From positions 1 through 64,000 of the forward strand of contig NZ_JACDUU010000009.1 in assembly GCF_013760845.1 (NCBI RefSeq): a DNA stretch of 64,000 nucleotides. Direction: 5' to 3'. The first letter of the stretch is position 1. Each line of letters starts with the position of its first letter. The notes under the pieces were generated by a model that saw only the letters and a list, made by a program, of their open reading frames with translations, had not been told where the DNA came from and searched no databases. This document shows, in pieces, positions 28,940-38,274 of this stretch. The DNA comes from [Anoxybacillus] calidus. GTDB taxonomy: Bacteria; Bacillota; Bacilli; Bacillales; Anoxybacillaceae. Position numbers and translations under genes: made by a program.

Positions 28940-29767
28940 TTAAAAGACCTTTTCATTTCTTTCAATCATTCGCTGCAAATGGTGTTCGTACAATGCCAAT
29001 TCTTCCGCGGTTAATGAAGAAGAATATAGTTCTCCACCAAATGAGCGGAGTGTCTCAAGCAAACGCAGCATTAGCGTCGGAACTGTCAGCGGCTCATGCA
29101 GTAATTCTGACAACGATGCCATTGTTTCCGGAACAATATTCGGGTAGGTGAACTTCGTTTCTTCTCCTTTTAAAGCGCGCTCATAAAATCCGCGAATAAC
29201 TTCCGCACGCGCCGAACCGCTGCCGCTGGCACATAAATAAATTTGCACAGCGACACCACCGCGAATGCGCCGCTGCGAGATCCCTGCAAATTTTTTGCCG
29301 TGAATGCTTAAATCATAGCTACCCGGGCAATATGAACCGACAATTTCGCGCGCCTCGATATTGGCCTGATACGGCGCAAGCATATGCTTGACAAGCTCCC
29401 ACATCGCATCATAGCCGCGGTTAATATCGATTCCTTTTTTTGTATCCGGTAAAATAAGCGAAAGGTTTAATACTCCCTCATCAAGAACGACCGCCAATCC
29501 CCCGGAGTTGCGGACAATCACCCGGTAGCCTTGTTCTTCTAAAAAGGAAACTCCGTCATGTAAATATGGAAGCTTCGTATCTTGAATCCCTAAAACAATC
29601 GTATTATGATGAACCCACGAACGAACAACCGCATCCGATGCACCTTGTCCTACTGTTGTACAAAGTGTATCATCAATCGCAAACGACTGTTTTGCGTCAA
29701 ACATCGGCCCGAAATGAGACTGATCAATAATCCGCCATTTCGGCTGTTGTAAAAGCTCATTCATCAT
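28940..29767 (-). CDS. lipL: Octanoyl-[GcvH]:protein octanoyltransferase
   Basis: LipL moves octanoyl from the GcvH protein to E2 subunits, a step in the Bacillus lipoate pathway. The lipoate-ligase fold motifs are [19 protein letters not shown] and [21 protein letters not shown]. Cys147 is the expected acyl carrier, as in B. subtilis LipL (YwfL). I chose the ATG at 29767, with GAGGAGAT six bases upstream; length is 275 residues. It converges with rsfA and has an extended -10 promoter. Confidence 0.93.
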   Translation of the reverse strand: MMNELLQQPKWRIIDQSHFGPMFDAKQSFAIDDTLCTTVGQGASDAVVRSWVHHNTIVLGIQDTKLPYLHDGVSFLEEQGYRVIVRNSGGLAVVLDEGVLNLSLILPDTKKGIDINRGYDAMWELVKHMLAPYQANIEAREIVGSYCPGSYDLSIHGKKFAGISQRRIRGGVAVQIYLCASGSGSARAEVIRGFYERALKGEETKFTYPNIVPETMASLSELLHEPLTVPTLMLRLLETLRSFGGELYSSSLTAEELALYEHHLQRMIERNEKVF

Positions 29768-29823
29768 CTTTATCTCCTCACACCGCATTTGAACGTGATG
29801 TCATGATCGCTAAAATCCTATCC

Positions 29824-29832
29824 ATTATATCA
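29824..29832 (-). promoter_or_regulatory. Extended -10 promoter of lipL
   Basis: The minus strand reads TGATATAAT, a perfect extended -10, 57 bases upstream of the lipL ATG. There is no convincing -35. The rest of the 313-base gap to pta holds only the pta terminator. Confidence 0.55.
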
Positions 29833-29962
29833 TAAAGACTGCCCATTCACTTGTAAGAAAGCAACTTTGAAATAATCGTACATGTTATTGCTGTTTGACA
29901 TTCTCAATGTAATTCGAAAATGAAATCTTCAACTAACATAATAAAAGAAAATATGAATATAA

Positions 29963-29992
29963 AAACGCTCGGATGATAAAATCCGAGCGTTT
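29963..29992 (-). terminator. pta terminator
   Basis: AAACGCTCGGAT pairs perfectly with ATCCGAGCGTTT around six bases. It lies about 90 bases past the pta stop. Confidence 0.8.
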
Positions 29993-30080
29993 CGTTTATC
30001 GATTTTCCATTTAGTGTTTTTTTCAAAAAATTCCTCTTCTTTAGATGAGCAATGTTATTGTAAAACGTCCCCTTTTCATA

Positions 30081-31052
30081 TTACAGAGCCTGAGCTGCCG
30101 TAATTAGCGCCAACTTGTACACATCTTCGGCATTGCAACCGCGGGATAAGTCGTTCACTGGCTTATTTAGCCCTTGTAAAATCGGACCAACTGCTTCAAA
30201 GTTACCAAGACGTTGTGCAATTTTATAACCAATATTTCCCGCTTCTAAGCTTGGGAAAATAAACACGTTCGCATCTCCTTGAATGACGGAACCAGGTGCT
30301 TTCTTTTTCGCCACAGACGGAACAAATGCAGCGTCAAATTGAAACTCACCATCAAGCGTTAAGTCAGGAGCCATTTCTTTTGCAAGGCGAACCGCTTCAA
30401 TCACTTTCTCCGTTTCCGGAGATTTTGCTGAACCTTTTGTTGAAAAGCTTAGCATTGCTACACGCGGTTCGATGTCAAACATTTTTGCTGTATTCGCGCT
30501 TTCTACCGCAATTTCCGCTAAATCTTGGCTATCCGGTGCAATATTAATCGCGCAATCAGCAAAGACGTATTTCTCGTCGCCACGCACCATAATAAACACA
30601 CCCGATGTTTTGCGGATACCTGGTTTTGTTTTAATAATTTGTAATGCTGGTCTGACCGTATCCGCTGTGGAATGAGCCGCACCGCTCACTAAGCCGTGTG
30701 CTTTATCCATATAAACGAGCATCGTGCCAAAATAATTTTCGTCTAATAAAATGTTACGTGCCTCTTCTTTCGACACTTTTCCTTTACGGCGTTCTACGAA
30801 CGCATCCACAAGTTCATCCATTGCTTCATACTGTTCTGGATCGACAATTTCAACGTTTGGAAGCGTTACGCCGATTTCCGCTGCCTTTTTCTCCACCGCT
30901 TCTTTATTGCCGATCACAATCGGATTCAATACATTTTCATTAGCTAAACGGCTCACCGCTGTCAAAATACGCTCATCTAATCCTTCAGGAAATACAATTT
31001 TAAGATTTTTTCCAACCACTTTTTGCTTTAAGATGGAAAATAAGTCACTCAC
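30081..31052 (-). CDS. pta: Phosphate acetyltransferase
   Basis: Pta converts acetyl-CoA and phosphate to acetyl phosphate for acetate overflow and ATP formation. The protein is the short, 323-residue single-domain form typical of Bacillus. Motifs include VFPEGLDERILTA, SGAAHSTADTVRPALQIIKT and PGSVIQGDANVFIFPSLEAGNIGYKI. The start has AAGGAGGAACTTCTGTG upstream. It is divergent from hemQ, as in B. subtilis. A weak cre-like site lies about 75 bases upstream. Confidence 0.97.
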   Translation of the reverse strand: MSDLFSILKQKVVGKNLKIVFPEGLDERILTAVSRLANENVLNPIVIGNKEAVEKKAAEIGVTLPNVEIVDPEQYEAMDELVDAFVERRKGKVSKEEARNILLDENYFGTMLVYMDKAHGLVSGAAHSTADTVRPALQIIKTKPGIRKTSGVFIMVRGDEKYVFADCAINIAPDSQDLAEIAVESANTAKMFDIEPRVAMLSFSTKGSAKSPETEKVIEAVRLAKEMAPDLTLDGEFQFDAAFVPSVAKKKAPGSVIQGDANVFIFPSLEAGNIGYKIAQRLGNFEAVGPILQGLNKPVNDLSRGCNAEDVYKLALITAAQAL

Positions 31053-31123
31053 AGAAGTTCCTCCTTAATACAATAAAGTCATCCATTTACTAGGATACTC
31101 TTATTAGAGGGAAAAGCAACCAA

Positions 31124-31137
31124 GTTAAGCCCTTACA
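31124..31137 (-). promoter_or_regulatory. Weak cre-like site upstream of pta
   Basis: The minus strand reads TGTAAGGGCTTAAC, matching the CcpA cre pattern with about two mismatches. CcpA activates pta in B. subtilis from an upstream cre, so the position is sensible, but the match is weak. Confidence 0.3.
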
Positions 31138-31256
31138 AAAATAGTCTTTTTATTAAAAAAATTCAGCCATGTTGTTGATTTTGTGACTTTCGAGCGTTTC
31201 TTGGTTAAACTATGTTATAGTAAAACTGTAAATACATAGTATAGGAGTGAGACGAA

Positions 31257-32003
31257 ATGAGCCAAGCTACACAAACTCTCGACGGTTGGTATTGTCTGCA
31301 TGATTTCCGTTCTGTTGACTGGTCCGCATGGAAAACGCTCACAAGTGACGAACGCCAAGCAGCCATTCATGAATTTTTAACTATAGTAGAAAAATGGCAG
31401 GTGACAGAGGACAAAAAAGAGGGAAGCCATGCGATTTATACAGTTGTTGGGCAAAAAGCAGATTTGATGTTTATGATTTTACGTCCGACAATGGAAGAGT
31501 TAAATGAAATCGAGACAGAACTTAATAAAACAAAGCTGGCAGAATATTTAATTCCAACTTATTCTTATGTCTCAGTTGTCGAGCTAAGCAACTATCTACC
31601 TTCTGATGGCAGCGATCCATACGAAAATCCTGAAGTGCGCCGCCGCTTGTTCCCAATTCTGCCAAAAACAAAACATATTTGCTTCTATCCAATGGACAAG
31701 CGTCGTCAAGGAAATGATAATTGGTATATGCTTCCGATGGAAGAACGCCGCAATTTAATGCGCGCTCACAGCATGACAGGCCGCAAATATGCGGGAAAAG
31801 TCGTACAAGTTATTACTGGCTCTGTCGGTTTTGACGATTACGAGTGGGGCGTCACGCTATTCTCTGATGATGTCTTACAATTTAAAAAGCTTGTCTACGA
31901 AATGCGTTTTGATGAAGTCAGTGCGCGTTATGGCGAGTTCGGTTCTTTCTTCGTTGGAAATATTTTACCAAAAGAAAAAGTGTCTTCGTTTTTACACGTA
32001 TAA
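31257..32003 (+). CDS. hemQ: Coproheme decarboxylase
   Basis: HemQ (ChdC, YwfI) turns coproheme into heme b using hydrogen peroxide in the Gram-positive heme pathway. The 248-residue chlorite-dismutase-like fold shows [26 protein letters not shown]-type sequence and [24 protein letters not shown], which holds the catalytic Tyr and heme-ligand His. GGAGTGAGACGAA lies upstream of the ATG. It is divergent from pta and followed by a clear terminator. Confidence 0.96.
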   Translation: MSQATQTLDGWYCLHDFRSVDWSAWKTLTSDERQAAIHEFLTIVEKWQVTEDKKEGSHAIYTVVGQKADLMFMILRPTMEELNEIETELNKTKLAEYLIPTYSYVSVVELSNYLPSDGSDPYENPEVRRRLFPILPKTKHICFYPMDKRRQGNDNWYMLPMEERRNLMRAHSMTGRKYAGKVVQVITGSVGFDDYEWGVTLFSDDVLQFKKLVYEMRFDEVSARYGEFGSFFVGNILPKEKVSSFLHV

Positions 32004-32013
32004 TAATAAAGAA

Positions 32014-32050
32014 GGGGGATGTCTCATCGCAAGACGTCCCCCATTTTTTT
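32014..32050 (+). terminator. hemQ terminator
   Basis: GGGGGATGTCT pairs with AGACGTCCCCC, followed by ATTTTTTT. Confidence 0.9.
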
Positions 32051-32102
32051 AATTTAAGGACACCCCTCGTTTTTATTGTCATATGACAACGTATTTTCCC
32101 AT

Positions 32103-32133
32103 AAATATAAATCAGAAATTTGTTCATAAAAAT
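32103..32133 (+). promoter_or_regulatory. Candidate sigma-E promoter of cwlJ-gerQ
   Basis: AAATATA (32103-32109), 15 bases, CATAAAAAT (32125-32133) partly fits the mother-cell sigma-E pattern (KMATATT, CATACAMT). B. subtilis cwlJ-gerQ is sigma-E dependent. A separate perfect palindrome TTGTCATATGACAA lies just upstream at 32076-32089, of unknown meaning. Confidence 0.35.
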
Positions 32134-32226
32134 CCGTTTTTCTTGTCACCATTTTCCGCTTCTGCAATAGCCTATTATTGTCTAGAAAAAGACGGGAAAA
32201 GATCCCCCCTTAAGTGAGGTGATTAA

Positions 32227-32652
32227 ATGGCTGTTGTTGCGTGTACAGAAGAGCATGTAAGACTACTGGCGAGACTAATGCGGGCTGAGGCGGAAGGTGA
32301 CGGAAGACTAGGGATGCTCATGGTCGGAAATGTTGGTGTCAACCGCGTTAAGGCGAACTGTCTTGATTTTCGAGGGATACGTACAATTCCCCAAATGGTA
32401 TTCCAAAGGCCAGGCGGCTTTGAGGCGACGCAAAAGGGATATTTTTACCAACGAGCAAGAGAAGTAGATATCCAATTAGCTCGCCAGGTAATCCGTGGTT
32501 GGCGCTATCACCCTGCTAGTTATTGCCTTTGGTTTTTTAAACCGGACGGAGCCTGTCCGCCGCAATGGTTTAATCAATGGAACGCTGGACGCTATAAGTC
32601 ACATTGTTTTTATTCACCGTCACAAACAGATTGTCCTGGCGTTTATTCTTAA
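32227..32652 (+). CDS. cwlJ: Spore cortex-lytic hydrolase CwlJ
   Basis: CwlJ degrades spore cortex peptidoglycan during germination and is triggered by Ca-dipicolinate. The 141 residues form one Hydrolase_2 (SleB-type) domain with RAEAEGDGRLGM near the likely catalytic Glu and CLWFFKPDGACPPQW near the C-terminus. As usual for CwlJ there is no signal peptide, since it is deposited in the coat from the mother cell. AGTGAGGTG precedes the ATG. It is directly followed by gerQ, which it needs for coat assembly. Confidence 0.95.
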   Translation: MAVVACTEEHVRLLARLMRAEAEGDGRLGMLMVGNVGVNRVKANCLDFRGIRTIPQMVFQRPGGFEATQKGYFYQRAREVDIQLARQVIRGWRYHPASYCLWFFKPDGACPPQWFNQWNAGRYKSHCFYSPSQTDCPGVYS

Positions 32653-32675
32653 ATATTTTGATAGGAGGTAACCCT

Positions 32676-33194
32676 ATGACTGCAAATCAACACGATTCTT
32701 TAGGCCAAACTTACGGCGACGAACGCCAGCAAGGCTATAATCCATACCCGTATGGCTACATGCTTTCACAGCCATATTACCAAACAGCATACCCATACTA
32801 CCAACAACAAACACCTACCCAACAAACCGGCTTCGGACTACAAGCACCTACTTTCGCTATGCCGACGCAACCACCAACAATGGCCAGCCAGCCGATTCCA
32901 GGCATGCTTCCAATCGAAGAATCTTACATCGAAAACATTTTACGCTTAAATAAAGGCAAAGTAGCTACTATCTATGCCACATTTGAAAACAATCGCGAAT
33001 GGAATGCCAAAGTATTTAGAGGGGTCATTGAAGCAGCAGGGCGTGATCATGTCATTTTAAGCGATCCGCAAACAGGTACACGTTACCTTTTACCGATGAT
33101 TTATGTAGACTACATTACGTTTGATGAACCAATCGCCTATGAGTACCCATATGCAGGAGGAGGGGCTGGATTAAGCACATACTCCCCGCGTTAA
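32676..33194 (+). CDS. gerQ: Spore coat/germination protein GerQ
   Basis: GerQ is a coat protein required for CwlJ localisation and is cross-linked by transglutaminase. The N-terminal ~90 residues are rich in Tyr, Gln and Pro. The C-terminal ~85 residues form the conserved domain (ESYIENILRLNKGKVATIYATFE...VILSDPQTGTRYLLPMIYVDYITFDEP). I chose the ATG at 32676 with a perfect AGGAGG site. An upstream in-frame start would overlap cwlJ and add unrelated residues. The palindromic repeat begins 7 bases past the stop. Confidence 0.95.
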   Translation: MTANQHDSLGQTYGDERQQGYNPYPYGYMLSQPYYQTAYPYYQQQTPTQQTGFGLQAPTFAMPTQPPTMASQPIPGMLPIEESYIENILRLNKGKVATIYATFENNREWNAKVFRGVIEAAGRDHVILSDPQTGTRYLLPMIYVDYITFDEPIAYEYPYAGGGAGLSTYSPR

Positions 33195-33201
33195 CAAAAA
33201 C

Positions 33202-33307
33202 GAGGCTGTCCCAAAATCAAAGTGTCAGATCCCTCAACACACCATTGGATCAATGAGCTATAGCGATGGAAGTGCGCATGAGGTCAAACACTTATAGGGC
33301 AGCCTCT
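33202..33307. repeat. Dispersed nested palindrome, copy E
   Basis: Outer arms GAGGCTGTCCC/GGGCAGCCTC, middle arms AGTGTCAGATCCC/GAGGTCAAACACT, with T-rich sequence after the right arm. It fills the gap between convergent gerQ and the DUF423 gene, so it could serve as a two-way terminator. The outer-arm changes are compensatory (GACC to GTCCC, GGTC to GGGC). Confidence 0.82.
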
Positions 33308-33315
33308 TTAAATTT

Positions 33316-33687
33316 TTACAAATATTTAACTGCTGCATATCCGAGCATAAGCCATGCTGCCAAAAAGGCAATTCCGCCAAACGGAGTAATGGCTCCTAGT
33401 ATTTTAACCTGAGTAATGCTTAAAACATAAAGACTTCCAGAAAAAAGAATAATTCCTACTAGCATCACCCACCCTGCTGATGTTACCAGCCCAACATTTG
33501 TCAGTTTACCTGCTAAAAAAGCAACGACAAACAATCCTAATGTGTGAAACATTTGGTAATTGACACCCGTTTTCCATGTTTCTAAATATTTGTCAGGAAT
33601 TTTCCCTTCTAAACCATGCGCACCGAAAGCCCCCAGTGCTACTGCTAAAAATGCATTAATCGCTCCTAATAATAAAAATGTTTTCAT
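33316..33687 (-). CDS. DUF423 membrane protein (YwdK-like)
   Basis: A 123-residue protein with four membrane helices and the family motif GALGAFGAHGLEGK near residue 20 followed by YQMFHTLGLF. DUF423 proteins are widespread and uncharacterised. The C-terminus has LGAITPFGGIAFLAAWLMLG. The first residues are not a cleaved signal. Start ATG 33687 has AAAGGGGAAAGAGG upstream. It matches ywdK beside gerQ in B. subtilis. Confidence 0.88.
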   Translation of the reverse strand: MKTFLLLGAINAFLAVALGAFGAHGLEGKIPDKYLETWKTGVNYQMFHTLGLFVVAFLAGKLTNVGLVTSAGWVMLVGIILFSGSLYVLSITQVKILGAITPFGGIAFLAAWLMLGYAAVKYL

Positions 33688-33774
33688 TGACCTCTTTCCC
33701 CTTTTATCGTTTATGTAAAAGTTCTATCTCTATATTAAAACATTATTTTAGAAAAAGTAAAATTTTTCTATATT

Positions 33775-34041
33775 TTAAAAATCAAACAAGGAAGGGCCGT
33801 TTGCATCGTCTCCTATCTCGATCCGCTCATTGCTTGCTGAAGATGACTGTATCAGCTTTACAATTTCATCATTTGACATCGTATTGGCGGTCTGCTCCTC
33901 ATTTGACCGCTCAAGTATCAGGTCGCAAAGCGCCCGAATGACAGCGGCATGTTCGCGAATTTGCTGCACGCTATAACACGACTGAGCCTCATGAATCTCT
34001 TTAGCCATCTTTTCCAAAATCGTTGTAATAGGTATATTCAA
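33775..34041 (-). CDS. YwdI/DUF5327 family small protein
   Basis: An 88-residue protein, mostly helical in its first 45 residues (ITTILEKMAKEIHEAQSCYSVQQIREHAAVIRALCDLIL), then a polar, probably disordered tail ending in GPSLFDF. It resembles B. subtilis YwdI (DUF5327), of unknown function, found in the same ung-gerQ neighbourhood. The start has AAAGATGGGAG upstream. No membrane segment or signal peptide. Confidence 0.75.
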   Translation of the reverse strand: MNIPITTILEKMAKEIHEAQSCYSVQQIREHAAVIRALCDLILERSNEEQTANTMSNDEIVKLIQSSSASNERIEIGDDANGPSLFDF

Positions 34042-34129
34042 AGCGTTTTCACTCCCATCTTTCTTTTCCGGGTGATTTAATGGTAACCTATAAATAAAAA
34101 ACTGTAAATGTTTAAGGAGAAGAGAGCAA

Positions 34130-35746
34130 ATGAAAAGAGCATGGTGGAAAGAGGCTGTCGTCTATCAAGTGTACTGGCGCAGTTTTTATGATTCGAACGG
34201 AGACGGCTATGGAGATTTACAAGGGCTTATCGAAAAGTTAGATTACATTAAAGATTTAGGTGTTGACGTGATTTGGCTCAATCCATGCTACGAGTCGCCG
34301 GATAAAGATAACGGATATGACATCTCTGACTATTATAAAATTATGGATAAAGCCGGGACCATGGAGATATGGGAAAAGCTTTTAGAAGAAGTTCATAAAC
34401 GCGGCATGAAACTGATTATGGACCTTGTCGTCAATCACACATCAGACAAGCATCCATGGTTTATTGAATCTCGTTCGTCTAAAGATCATCCGAAGCGCAA
34501 CTGGTACATATGGCGCGATAAACCGAACAACTGGCGCTCGTATTTTACGCCGTCTGCTTGGGAATATGACGCAGCAACAGGACAATACTACTTCCACTCT
34601 TTCGCCGTTGAGCAGCCGGATTTGAACTGGGAAAACCCCGAAGTACGTGATGAAATTTATAAAATGATGCGCTTTTGGCTTGATAAAGGTATTGACGGAT
34701 TTCGATTGGATGCGATTGCTTTGCTCGCTAAACCAAAAGATTTTCCAGATGCTGAAAATCCCGAAGATATCCGTTACCTTACAAATAATCCTGGGGTTCA
34801 CGAATATTTATGGGAAATGAACGAAAAAGTATTAAAGCATTATGACATTTTTACCGTTGGTGAAGTCGCATTTGTGTCGCCGAAAGAAGGGCTTAAATAC
34901 GTAGGCGAGGATCGAAACGAATTACACACATTGTTCCATTTTGAAGTATGCGATGAAATGCCAAGCTGGGAACCATTGCGCTTTAAAGAAATTCAAAAGC
35001 GCTGGTATGAAGGATTGTGGGGAAAAGGCTGGAACTCGCAATTTTTAAACAACCACGACCATACGCGACAAGTAACACGTTACGGCAACGACAAAGAATA
35101 TCGCGTCGAGTCAGCAAAACTGCTTGGAACGATGATTCATACATTGCCTGGAACACCATATATTTACCAAGGCGAAGAGATTGGTATGACCGGTGTTCGA
35201 TTTGATTCCATTGAAGATTACAACGATATTGCGATGAAAAACAAATATAAAGAAGAAGTCGCCAAAGGACGCGACCCTCAAGAAGTATTGAAAAGCTTGC
35301 AGCCGTTAAGCCGCGACAATTCGCGGACACCGATGCAATGGGACGACAGTGAACATGCCGGATTTACGACAGGAACGCCATGGATTAAAGTGAATCCTAA
35401 CTATAAAGAAATTAACGTGAAAAAGGCGCTCGAAGATCCAAATTCCGTCTATTACTACTATAAAAAGTTGATTCAGCTGCGCAAAGAAAATCCAGTCATG
35501 GTATACGGCAATTTCCATGACTACTCAGAAGGTGACCCATACATTTACGCATACACACGTGAATTAGATGATGAACGCTGGCTTATTGTCTTAAATCATT
35601 GTGACCATGAAAATACGTATGAACTTCCTGAACAACTCGCCCATTATAAGCGTGAATGGCTGCTTGGCAACTATGCGGACATTCAAGAAAGCGGCGCTGT
35701 TTTACATATGCGCCCGCATGAAGCACGAATTTATAAACTTGTTTAA
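34130..35746 (+). CDS. GH13 alpha-glucosidase
   Basis: A 538-residue cytoplasmic enzyme of the oligo-1,6-/alpha-1,4-glucosidase group. The four GH13 regions are visible: DLVVNHT, GFRLDAIALL (nucleophile Asp194), TVGEVAF (acid/base Glu245) and LNNHDHTR (Asp310). Ala follows the nucleophile where alpha-1,6-specific enzymes usually have Val, and I recall the exo-alpha-1,4-glucosidase of G. stearothermophilus having the same change. So alpha-1,4 preference is inferred. There is no transporter or regulator beside it. AAGGAGAAG lies upstream of the ATG. Confidence 0.92.
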   Translation: MKRAWWKEAVVYQVYWRSFYDSNGDGYGDLQGLIEKLDYIKDLGVDVIWLNPCYESPDKDNGYDISDYYKIMDKAGTMEIWEKLLEEVHKRGMKLIMDLVVNHTSDKHPWFIESRSSKDHPKRNWYIWRDKPNNWRSYFTPSAWEYDAATGQYYFHSFAVEQPDLNWENPEVRDEIYKMMRFWLDKGIDGFRLDAIALLAKPKDFPDAENPEDIRYLTNNPGVHEYLWEMNEKVLKHYDIFTVGEVAFVSPKEGLKYVGEDRNELHTLFHFEVCDEMPSWEPLRFKEIQKRWYEGLWGKGWNSQFLNNHDHTRQVTRYGNDKEYRVESAKLLGTMIHTLPGTPYIYQGEEIGMTGVRFDSIEDYNDIAMKNKYKEEVAKGRDPQEVLKSLQPLSRDNSRTPMQWDDSEHAGFTTGTPWIKVNPNYKEINVKKALEDPNSVYYYYKKLIQLRKENPVMVYGNFHDYSEGDPYIYAYTRELDDERWLIVLNHCDHENTYELPEQLAHYKREWLLGNYADIQESGAVLHMRPHEARIYKLV

Positions 35747-35761
35747 ACATAAACCCGAAAA

Positions 35762-35880
35762 GAGGCTGACCCCAAAGCAAAGTGTCAGACCCCACAATAC
35801 AATATATAGGACATCACATTGGATCAATGAACGATCTATTATGAAATGCACGTGAGGTCAGACACTGATGGGCCAGCCCT
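35762..35880. repeat. Dispersed nested palindrome, copy F
   Basis: A full 119-bp copy: GAGGCTGACCCCAAAGCAAA at the left, middle arms AGTGTCAGACCCC/GAGGTCAGACACT, and GGGCCAGCCCT at the right. It lies between convergent genes (alpha-glucosidase stop 16 bases to the left, small Cys-rich gene stop 8 bases to the right). Read in frame it encodes [15 protein letters not shown], nearly the same peptide as copy B. Confidence 0.85.
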
Positions 35881-35887
35881 TTATCTT

Positions 35888-36064
35888 CTATTTCTTTTGT
35901 TTTGGTTCAAACTTCATGCACGCTTTCCCAGATGACTGAAATACGGTAACAGAAGGCATCATTGTACTCTTAAACGCAAAAGCGCGACAACCTCTTGGAA
36001 ACTTCGGATCCCACGTCACATAAAAATGTTTGCATTGATAGCAATTGATTCGATGACGCTCCAT
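35888..36064 (-). CDS. Small Cys-rich protein coupled to ung
   Basis: A 58-residue protein starting MERHRINCYQCKHFYVTW with four cysteines (CYQC, then CRAF and ACMKF), suggesting a zinc-ribbon or Fe-S site. I chose the ATG at 36064, preceded by GAGGAG; an ATG at 36076 overlaps the ung stop by four bases. Either way it is translationally close to ung. I do not recognise a characterised homologue, so the function is open, but the tight link suggests a DNA-repair context. Confidence 0.75.
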   Translation of the reverse strand: MERHRINCYQCKHFYVTWDPKFPRGCRAFAFKSTMMPSVTVFQSSGKACMKFEPKQKK

Positions 36065-36072
36065 GTTTCTCC

Positions 36073-36747
36073 TCATATGTTCTCAATTTGCCAATCAATC
36101 GGGTCTCGACCTACTTTTTCAAGAAATTCGTTCGCTTTCGAAAACGGGCGGCTGCCAAAAAAGCCACGCGCTGCAGAAAACGGGCTTGGGTGAGGCGCTT
36201 CGATGATATAATGATGAGCATTTGTAATGAGCTCTTTTTTCGCTTGGGCATGTCGTCCCCATAAAATAAAGACAACCGGTTCTTGTTTTTCGTTCACGAG
36301 TTCAATGACGCGATCAGTGAAAAATTCCCATCCCTTTCCTTTATGGGAATTCGCCTCACCACGTCGTACCGTTAAAACGGTATTTAACAGCAAAACGCCT
36401 TGCTTCGCCCATTTCACTAAATAACCATTATTCGGGATATAACATCCTAAATCATCATGTAGCTCTTTGAAAATATTTAACAACGAAGGCGGCAAAGGAA
36501 CGCCCGGCTTCACCGAAAAGCTTAAGCCGTGCGCCTGATTAGGACCATGGTAAGGATCTTGTCCTAAAATTACCACTTTTACCTGTTCATATGGAGTATA
36601 ATGAAGCGCGTTAAAAATATCGTGCATATCCGGATAAATCGTCCTTGTCCGGTATTCTTCTTTTAAAAATTCTCTCAGCTTTAAATAATACGGTTTCTTA
36701 AACTCTTCTTCCAATAAAGGTGCCCAATCATTTTTCAAAATGGCCAT
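36073..36747 (-). CDS. ung: Uracil-DNA glycosylase
   Basis: Family 1 UDG removes uracil from DNA at the start of base-excision repair. GQDPYHG at 62-68 holds the catalytic Asp64. [21 protein letters not shown] and [17 protein letters not shown] (catalytic His, DNA-intercalating loop) are all intact. I start it at the ATG 36747 ([12 protein letters not shown]), with AGGGG upstream, 224 residues. It heads a two-gene unit with the small Cys-rich protein. Confidence 0.97.
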   Translation of the reverse strand: MAILKNDWAPLLEEEFKKPYYLKLREFLKEEYRTRTIYPDMHDIFNALHYTPYEQVKVVILGQDPYHGPNQAHGLSFSVKPGVPLPPSLLNIFKELHDDLGCYIPNNGYLVKWAKQGVLLLNTVLTVRRGEANSHKGKGWEFFTDRVIELVNEKQEPVVFILWGRHAQAKKELITNAHHYIIEAPHPSPFSAARGFFGSRPFSKANEFLEKVGRDPIDWQIENI

Positions 36748-36820
36748 ATGCAAAACCCCTATTTGTAGATTAACATTCATCATTAATGTACCACAAGAAC
36801 AACTCCTCTATAAACAAATA

Positions 36821-36855
36821 AAACGGTGCAGAAAAACCGCTTTCTGCACCGTTTT
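36821..36855. terminator. Terminator between glyQS and ung
   Basis: AAAACGGTGCAGAAA pairs with TTTCTGCACCGTTTT, with T-runs on both strands. It lies four bases past the glycyl-tRNA synthetase stop. Confidence 0.88.
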
Positions 36856-36858
36856 TTA

Positions 36859-38241
36859 TTAAAATTGAATTTTTTCTTCAAGGAAGCTTTTTAATTCAGC
36901 AATCGGTACGCGCGTTTGTTCCATTGTGTCGCGGTCGCGCACTGTTACCATTCCATCTTCTTGGGAATCAAAGTCGTAAGTAATACAGAATGGTGTACCG
37001 ATTTCGTCTTGACGGCGGTAACGTTTACCGATGGAGCCAGACTCATCATAGTCAACCATAAAGTATTTTGATAAGTCTTCAAAGATTTTGCGCGCTTCTT
37101 CAGAAAGCTTTTTCGATAATGGTAAAACAGCCGCTTTATAAGGCGCCAATGCTGGATGCAAGTGCATCACTGTGCGAGTTGTACCATCTTCGAGCTGTTC
37201 CTCTTCATATGCATCAATCATGAATGCTAAAGTGACACGATCTGCGCCAAGTGATGGCTCAATGCAGTAAGGGATGTAGTGCTCATTTGTTTCTTGGTCA
37301 ATGTAGTTAAAGTCTTCACCGGAATGTTCCATATGCTGCTTTAAGTCGTAATCTGTACGGGACGCAATCCCCCACAATTCACCCCAGCCAAACGGGAACT
37401 TGTATTCAATATCTGTCGTTGCGTTGCTGTAGTGTGATAATTCTTCCTCGGAGTGGTCGCGCAGGCGGATATTTTCACTCTTAATACCTAGCGAAAGCAG
37501 CCACTGCTCGCAGAATTGTTTCCAGTAATCAAACCACTTTAATTCCTCGCCAGGCTTACAGAAAAACTCAAGCTCCATTTGTTCGAATTCACGTGTACGG
37601 AACGTAAAGTTACCAGGCGTAATTTCATTACGGAAGCTTTTACCAATTTGTGCAATACCAAATGGAAGCTTTTTACGCATAGTGCGCTGCACGTTTTTGA
37701 AGTTGACGAAAATACCCTGCGCTGTTTCCGGACGAAGATAAATTTCGTTCGCACTTGACTCGGTTACACCTTGGAACGTTTTAAACATTAAATTAAATTG
37801 GCGAATGCTTGTAAAATCATTGCTGCCGCATTCTGGACAAACAATGTTATGTTCTTTTATTAACTCTTCCATTTTTTCAAATGGAAGGCCGTCAACAATC
37901 ATCTCAATCCCTTTCGCTTCCAACGCGTTTTCAATTAATTTATCGGCACGATGACGCGCTTTGCAGCTTTTACAGTCAATCATCGGATCATTAAAATTGC
38001 CTAAGTGGCCAGATGCTTCCCACGTTTTTGGATTCATTAAAATCGCTGCGTCTAAGCCGACATTGTAAGGTGACTCTTGAACGAATTTTTTCCACCATGC
38101 ACGCTTAATATTGTTTTTTAATTCCGTACCCAATGGACCGTAATCCCATGTATTTGCGAGACCACCGTAAATTTCTGAGCCTGGGAAAATAAAGCCACGA
38201 TGCTTCGCATGAGCGACAATTTGCTCCATTGTAACTGACAT
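36859..38241 (-). CDS. glyQS: Glycyl-tRNA synthetase (dimeric, single-chain type)
   Basis: A class II synthetase charging tRNA-Gly, the 460-residue homodimeric type rather than the alpha2-beta2 GlyQ/GlyS form. Motif 1 to 3 sequences are seen ([57 protein letters not shown]). Four cysteines ([16 protein letters not shown]) form a zinc-binding insert near residues 98-160. Start ATG 38241 has GGAGGAAGAG upstream. Expression is controlled by a T-box leader. Confidence 0.97.
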   Translation of the reverse strand: MSVTMEQIVAHAKHRGFIFPGSEIYGGLANTWDYGPLGTELKNNIKRAWWKKFVQESPYNVGLDAAILMNPKTWEASGHLGNFNDPMIDCKSCKARHRADKLIENALEAKGIEMIVDGLPFEKMEELIKEHNIVCPECGSNDFTSIRQFNLMFKTFQGVTESSANEIYLRPETAQGIFVNFKNVQRTMRKKLPFGIAQIGKSFRNEITPGNFTFRTREFEQMELEFFCKPGEELKWFDYWKQFCEQWLLSLGIKSENIRLRDHSEEELSHYSNATTDIEYKFPFGWGELWGIASRTDYDLKQHMEHSGEDFNYIDQETNEHYIPYCIEPSLGADRVTLAFMIDAYEEEQLEDGTTRTVMHLHPALAPYKAAVLPLSKKLSEEARKIFEDLSKYFMVDYDESGSIGKRYRRQDEIGTPFCITYDFDSQEDGMVTVRDRDTMEQTRVPIAELKSFLEEKIQF

Positions 38242-38274
38242 CTTCTCTTCCTCCTTCACTTTTTTCTGAAAATA

